A DNA stretch of 64,000 nucleotides. Source: an uncultured Chitinophagaceae bacterium (lineage in GTDB: Bacteria > Bacteroidota > Bacteroidia > Chitinophagales > Chitinophagaceae). Position numbers and translations under genes: made by a program. The notes below the pieces were generated by a model. The model was not told the DNA's origin. It made no database searches and saw nothing but the letters and a program-made list of their open reading frames with translations. This document shows, in pieces, positions 59,506 to 64,000 of the stretch (positions within the stretch are counted from its first letter, which is position 1; each line of letters starts with the position of its first letter). The DNA lies in NCBI GenBank assembly GCA_903884185.1, contig CAISDV010000089.1, forward strand, positions 62,001-126,000. The letters are read 5' to 3'.

Positions 59506-62500
59506 ATGAAACAGATGAGCTTGTGCTTGTTAATGACCTTCTTATTTCAAAGCATGATTCCCGCAGGATCGTATGCGCAATTTTCTTCCCAGCGCAAACA
59601 GATCAACTTTGATGAAGATTGGAAATTTCATTTTGGTGATGCAGCCGATCCATCTAAAGATTTCAACTTCGGTGTAGCTACTATTTTTTCCAAATCAGGC
59701 AAAAGTGAAAGAACTGCGATAGACCCAAGGTTTAAGGACAATGACTGGCGTACGCTGCAACTTCCACACGACTGGGCGGTAGAGCTTCCTTTTGAAAATT
59801 CGAAAAGCTTTGATGTGCTTTCACATGGATATAAACCAGTAGGTGGTTTGTATCCTCATACAAGTGTAGGTTGGTACCGTAAACATTTCTCTACAGCAAG
59901 AGCCGATTCTGGCCAGCGTTTTGTGATCCAGTTTGATGGAATTTTCCGCGACAGCAAAATATGGATCAATGGTTTTTATGTTGGGAATAATATGAGCGGC
60001 TATGTAGGAGCTTCTTTTGACGTCACTGATTACCTGAATTTTGATAAAGAAAATGTGATCGTTGTGCGCGTAGATGCTTCGCAGTATGAAGGATGGTTCT
60101 ATGAAGGTGCTGGTATCTATCGACATGTATGGCTGAATCAATACAATAATCTCCACATCGGTAATGATGGCGTTTTTGTTCATACTTCAGTTCAGAATAA
60201 AATAGCAACAGTAAACATTGAAACGCCTGTTACCAACCAGGACAGTCACTTGTCTAATTGTACCGTTGCAGTAACTGTTACAGACAGAAATGGAAAGGTC
60301 ATTGCACAATCTCCGGAACAGCCGTTATCACTTCGCATTAACGAAACAAAAACTGTTCAGCAAAAAGTTGCTATCAATCAACCCATTTTATGGTCGGTAG
60401 ATGATCCATATTTATACAGGGCGGTATCAGTGATCAGATCAGGCAATAAAATTATCGACAGTAAGAAAATAAGATTCGGCATCCGCACCATTAAAATTGA
60501 TTCAAGCGGTTTGTATGTAAATGGAAAATATACAAAAGTAAAAGGTGTGAATAACCACCAGGATCATGCGGGAGTGGGGAGCGCTTTACCTGATTACCTG
60601 CAATACTATCGCATTCGTTTGCTGAAAGAAATGGGCGTGAATTCCTATCGCACCAGCCATAATGCACCAACACCTGAATTATTAGACGCCTGTGATAGCC
60701 TGGGTATGCTGGTATTGGATGAAAACCGTTTACTAAACAGCAGCCCTGAATACCTGGGACAGTTTGAAAGATTGGTCCTTCGCGATCGCAGCCATGCATC
60801 TGTTTTTATGTGGTCAATCGGAAATGAAGAAGGCTATCTGCATACCACTACCGTAGGTAAACGGGTTGCATTAACCTTACTCGCTAAGCAAAAAGAATTA
60901 GACCCTACGCGCGTGAGCACTTATGCTGCAGATGTGGCGAATGTTTACAGGGGAGTGAATGAAGTGATACCTGTGCGTGGTTTTAATTATCGCATCCTTG
61001 GCGTGGATCCTTATCACAAAGACCATCCCAGCCAACCGATCATTGGAACAGAAATGGGAAGCACGGTTACTACCCGCGGTATTTATACAAAAGACAGTAT
61101 CCGTGCTTATGTGCCGGATGAAGATATCACTGCACCATGGTGGGCTAACACGGCAGAACAATGGTGGACACTTGCAGCAGACCGTCCCTGGTGGATGGGC
61201 GGATTTGTATGGACTGGTTTTGATTATCGTGGCGAGCCTACTCCTTATGAATGGCCAAACATCAGTTCGCATTTTGGAATCATGGATGTATGCGGCTTTC
61301 CTAAAAATATTTACTACTATTATAAATCATGGTGGACAGATGAAGATGTATTGCATATCTCTCCTCACTGGAACTGGAAAGGAAAAGAAGGGCAACCGAT
61401 CAATGTATGGGTGAATACAAATGCAGATAATGTTGAATTGTTTTTGAATGGCAAGAGCCTTGGAAAAAAAGATATGCCACGCAACAAACACCTTGAATGG
61501 AATGTGCCTTATGAAGCAGGAACACTGGAAGCCGTTGCATTTAAGAATGGAAGAAAGATCACCAGTAAAGTAGAAACAACCGGCGCTGCCAGTGAAGTTG
61601 TTGTAACGCCTTATAAAACCACGATGCTGGCAGATGGTACCGATGCATCAGTCATTAATATTAGTGTTGTTGATAGGCAGGGGCGTGAAGTACCTGATGC
61701 CAATAACCTGATAAAATTTATGATCAAGGGTGATATGAAAATTATTGGTGTAGGAAATGGAGATCCAAGTGATCATGACCCGGATAAATGCACAGATAGC
61801 GCATGGCAACGTCATTTATTCAATGGTAAATGCCAGCTGATCGTACAATCCGGCAGACACAAGGATATGATACGCTTTGAAGCAAAAGCTGATGGATTGC
61901 AAACAGGTAACACAGATATCATTACTATTCAACCCGGCGAACCACATGCAGTGGCTTCTGTGAAGAATGGTTTTGTGGCGCATCCACCTGCACATGCCAA
62001 GCCCGTTGATAAAATGATCGGCGCAGATATTTCTTTTTTACCACAACTGGAAGACAGGGGAATGAAATTTTCTGATAAAGGAGTTCAGAAAGATGCGGTG
62101 CAAATATTAAAAGACCATGGCCTGAATTATATACGGCTTCGCATTTTTAATGATCCTGCACGCGATAGTGGTGGCTATTCTCCTAAAAGAAGTTTTTGTG
62201 ATTTGGAACATACAAAGCAAATGGCAAAAAGGATCAAAGCAGCAGGCATGAAATTTTTACTTGACTTTCATTACAGTGATACATGGGCCGATCCGGGTAA
62301 ACAATATAAACCAGCAGCATGGCGCAATGAAGATTTCATGCAGTTGAAACAATCATTGTATGAATGGACAAAAAAAGTAATGGACGAATTGAAAGCGCAA
62401 GGCACTTCACCTGATATGGTTCAAGTTGGTAATGAGATCAATCATGGAATGGTATGGCCCGAAGGAAATATAGGTAACCTGGATAGCCTGGCGCAATTGG

Positions 62501-62931
62501 TGTATGCAGGTATCTGTGGTGTACAGGCGGTGGAACCATCTACTACCATCATGCTGCATATTGCGCTGGGTGGACAAAATGATGAGTCGCATTTATTCCT
62601 GAATAGTATGATAGAAAGGAGTGTGCCGTTTGATGTGATCGGCTTATCCTATTATCCAAAATGGCATGGTACATTAACCGACCTGAAATATAATGTAAAT
62701 GAACTGGCTAAAAGATATGGTAAGGATGTGATCGTAGTAGAATATTCACAACTGAAACGCGAAGTGAATGATATTGCATTTAACGTTGCGGATGGGAGGG
62801 GGAAAGGCACTTGTATATGGGAACCATTGAGTACCTGGGAAGGATTTTTTGACAGGGCAACAGGCAAATCGAATGATTTTCTGCTGGTCTATGATGAACT
62901 GAATAAGAAATTCATTGCCGGCAAGCCTTAA
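59506..62931 (+). CDS. GH2 beta-galactosidase fused to a GH53 endo-galactanase
   Basis: A 1,141-residue exported protein with two catalytic domains. Signal peptide 1-24 (LCLLMTFLFQSMIPAGSYAQ). GH2 part (about 30-610): sugar-binding domain (FDEDWKFHFGD, LPHDWAVELPF, GWYRKHFS, NPxYL-like DDPYLYRAVS), barrel with KVKGVNNHQDH, MGVNSYRTSHNAPTPELLDACD, acid/base Glu441 in MWSIGNEEG and nucleophile Glu516 in PIIGTEMGS. Then two beta domains: DUF4982-like (about 625-690) and GH2 domain-5/Big-like (about 695-825). From about 835 a complete GH53 barrel follows: MIGADISFLPQLEDRG, LDFHYSDTWADPGKQ, acid/base Glu977 in VGNEINHGM, nucleophile Glu1079 in VVEYSQLK. Both active sites look intact and no frameshift is visible. 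It probably trims imported galacto-oligosaccharides to galactose. Confidence 0.92.
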   Translation: MKQMSLCLLMTFLFQSMIPAGSYAQFSSQRKQINFDEDWKFHFGDAADPSKDFNFGVATIFSKSGKSERTAIDPRFKDNDWRTLQLPHDWAVELPFENSKSFDVLSHGYKPVGGLYPHTSVGWYRKHFSTARADSGQRFVIQFDGIFRDSKIWINGFYVGNNMSGYVGASFDVTDYLNFDKENVIVVRVDASQYEGWFYEGAGIYRHVWLNQYNNLHIGNDGVFVHTSVQNKIATVNIETPVTNQDSHLSNCTVAVTVTDRNGKVIAQSPEQPLSLRINETKTVQQKVAINQPILWSVDDPYLYRAVSVIRSGNKIIDSKKIRFGIRTIKIDSSGLYVNGKYTKVKGVNNHQDHAGVGSALPDYLQYYRIRLLKEMGVNSYRTSHNAPTPELLDACDSLGMLVLDENRLLNSSPEYLGQFERLVLRDRSHASVFMWSIGNEEGYLHTTTVGKRVALTLLAKQKELDPTRVSTYAADVANVYRGVNEVIPVRGFNYRILGVDPYHKDHPSQPIIGTEMGSTVTTRGIYTKDSIRAYVPDEDITAPWWANTAEQWWTLAADRPWWMGGFVWTGFDYRGEPTPYEWPNISSHFGIMDVCGFPKNIYYYYKSWWTDEDVLHISPHWNWKGKEGQPINVWVNTNADNVELFLNGKSLGKKDMPRNKHLEWNVPYEAGTLEAVAFKNGRKITSKVETTGAASEVVVTPYKTTMLADGTDASVINISVVDRQGREVPDANNLIKFMIKGDMKIIGVGNGDPSDHDPDKCTDSAWQRHLFNGKCQLIVQSGRHKDMIRFEAKADGLQTGNTDIITIQPGEPHAVASVKNGFVAHPPAHAKPVDKMIGADISFLPQLEDRGMKFSDKGVQKDAVQILKDHGLNYIRLRIFNDPARDSGGYSPKRSFCDLEHTKQMAKRIKAAGMKFLLDFHYSDTWADPGKQYKPAAWRNEDFMQLKQSLYEWTKKVMDELKAQGTSPDMVQVGNEINHGMVWPEGNIGNLDSLAQLVYAGICGVQAVEPSTTIMLHIALGGQNDESHLFLNSMIERSVPFDVIGLSYYPKWHGTLTDLKYNVNELAKRYGKDVIVVEYSQLKREVNDIAFNVADGRGKGTCIWEPLSTWEGFFDRATGKSNDFLLVYDELNKKFIAGKP

Positions 62932-62962
62932 ATGACGATTATTTAACGAATGGAAAAATAAG

Positions 62963-62993
62963 TTGCAGTATTTTTTTATTTACTTTAAATTTA
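62963..62993 (+). promoter_or_regulatory. Possible promoter of galK
   Basis: TTG (62963-62965), 20 bases, TAAATTTA (62986-62993), one mismatch to TAnnTTTG at the last base. Confidence 0.35.
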
Positions 62994-63017
62994 GAAGCCT
63001 GTAAAGGCAATGCGCAT

Positions 63018-64000
63018 ATGAATAAAGAGGGCCTTCTCAAATATTTTGATTCCATCTTCGGCCAGGAACCCGTTATTGTCCGTTCGCCGGGAAGGGTGAA
63101 CCTGATGGGCGAACACACGGATTATAACAAGGGTTTTGTATTGCCAGCGGCTATTGATAAGGCCATTTATATGGCTGCTTCAAAACGTGAGGATGATGAA
63201 CTGCATTTTGTATCAAGCGACCTGAAGGAAACCTATCGCGGTAGCCTGCATGACCTGAAACCTTCTTCCATGCATTGGCCCGACTATATCCTGGGCGTTA
63301 TCCAGCAATTAAAGAATAATGGTCATACCATCGGAGGAATGAATTGTGTCTTTGGCGGAGATATTCCCATTGGTGCAGGGATGTCTTCATCAGCTGCATT
63401 GGAATGTGCTACACTGTTTGCATTGAATGAAATTTATGGATTGGGGTTAGACAGGTTAAGCATTGCAAAAATGGCGCAGAAAGCAGAGAATGATTTTGTA
63501 GGAGTGCAGTGTGGGATCATGGACCAATTCGCAAATATGTTTGGCAGGGCCGAGCATTTGATAAGATTGGATTGCCGCTCACTTTCTTACGAATACATTC
63601 CTTTTGATTTTAAAAATACCACCATCCTTTTGCTTGATACAGGAGTGAAACATTCACTTGCTTCATCTGAATATAATACCAGGCGTAAGCAATGCGAAGC
63701 AGGTGTTCAATTAGTGAAACGCCATCATCCCGAAGTACAGAGCCTGCGTGATGTTACAATGGAAATGCTGGATGAACATGTATTGGCCTCTGATAAGATC
63801 ATCTACCAGCGTTGTAAATATATTGTAGAAGAGAACAGGCGTTTACTGAACGCATGTAAAGACCTGCAATCGGGAAATGTTCATGCATTTGGTAAAAAAA
63901 TGTTTGAGACGCATGAAGGGCTCAGTAAATTATATGAAGTGAGTTGTGAAGAGCTTGATTTTCTTGTTACACAAGTGAAAAAACATCCTGGTGTTTTAGG
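63018..64000 (+). CDS. galK: Galactokinase, 5' part (open at window end)
   Basis: Phosphorylates galactose at C1 with ATP, the entry to the Leloir pathway, in the cytoplasm. About 327 codons are visible. The start MNKEGLLKYFDSIFGQEP is followed by the galactokinase signature GRVNLMGEHTDYNKG, the GHMP ATP loop IPIGAGMSSSAALECA, and CGIMDQFANMFGRAEHLIRLDCRSL (catalytic Asp area). The GHMP C-terminal region continues past the window edge. A three-codon ATG-CGC-ATA-TGA frame overlaps just before the start and may tune initiation. It lies 86 bases after the GH2-GH53 gene and fits the galactan assignment; no LacI-type operator is seen in that gap. Confidence 0.95.
   Translation, partial: MNKEGLLKYFDSIFGQEPVIVRSPGRVNLMGEHTDYNKGFVLPAAIDKAIYMAASKREDDELHFVSSDLKETYRGSLHDLKPSSMHWPDYILGVIQQLKNNGHTIGGMNCVFGGDIPIGAGMSSSAALECATLFALNEIYGLGLDRLSIAKMAQKAENDFVGVQCGIMDQFANMFGRAEHLIRLDCRSLSYEYIPFDFKNTTILLLDTGVKHSLASSEYNTRRKQCEAGVQLVKRHHPEVQSLRDVTMEMLDEHVLASDKIIYQRCKYIVEENRRLLNACKDLQSGNVHAFGKKMFETHEGLSKLYEVSCEELDFLVTQVKKHPGVL

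Noticed and set aside
1-64000. CRISPR arrays, tRNA, rRNA, prophage or insertion sequences
   Set aside because: None was seen on either strand. The intergenic repeats are palindromic and irregularly spaced, not direct repeats with uniform spacers.

Overview
This window reads as chromosome from a member of the Bacteroidota, most likely the Chitinophagaceae or a close relative. The evidence is TAnnTTTG-type promoters with an upstream TTG/TTTG, a SusC/SusD pair with a SusE-like lipoprotein, a type IX secretion (T9SS) C-terminal domain, the DUF4290-murA pair, and many short palindromic intergenic repeats. I saw no rRNA, tRNA, CRISPR array, prophage, insertion sequence or transposase.

Layout. 1-8.4 kb is mainly housekeeping: the 5' end of murA, a DUF4290 protein, pheS, recO, an amidohydrolase, then rplM-rpsI-rpsB-tsf-pyrH. 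8.4-16 kb holds a TolC-like protein, an aminotransferase, small unknown genes, an SRPBCC protein, a MORN protein and an M16 peptidase with an odd glycine tract. 16-23 kb is a complete RND efflux operon (TetR-TolC-MFP-RND) on the minus strand; its promoter is overlaid by a 9-bp inverted repeat that is probably the TetR operator. 23-33.5 kb carries a DUF502 membrane protein, a frameshifted lipoprotein, serC, a DUF1015 protein, a TPR protein, an acyl-CoA synthetase, an M1 peptidase and a cold-shock protein, separated by dense palindromic repeats.

34-42 kb is a plus-strand run of a GH3 beta-xylosidase-like enzyme, a PmoA/DUF6807 protein, two Gfo/Idh/MocA-type oxidoreductases (one with a twin-arginine signal, one a lipoprotein) and a bicupin. 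42-48.3 kb is a starch/maltodextrin module: a secreted GH13 with a T9SS sorting domain, a SusA-like GH13 and an MFS sugar transporter.

48.3-64 kb is the most interesting part. It looks like a polysaccharide utilization locus (PUL) for beta-1,4-galactan: SusC, SusD, SusE, a LacI-type regulator, a GH53 endo-galactanase lipoprotein, a clan-A glycosidase, a GH2-GH53 fusion (beta-galactosidase plus endo-galactanase in one 1,141-residue chain) and galactokinase. Three identical 14-bp LacI-type operators lie upstream of susC (two) and of the GH53 gene (one). The first abuts a consensus promoter. The expected flow is surface cutting by GH53, import by SusCD, periplasmic finishing by the GH2-GH53 enzyme, and entry of galactose into the Leloir pathway through GalK.

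A second theme is the intergenic DNA. Several families of imperfect palindromes recur, and short GC-rich hairpin modules appear to be inserted inside them. One 16-mer occurs five times within 28 kb.
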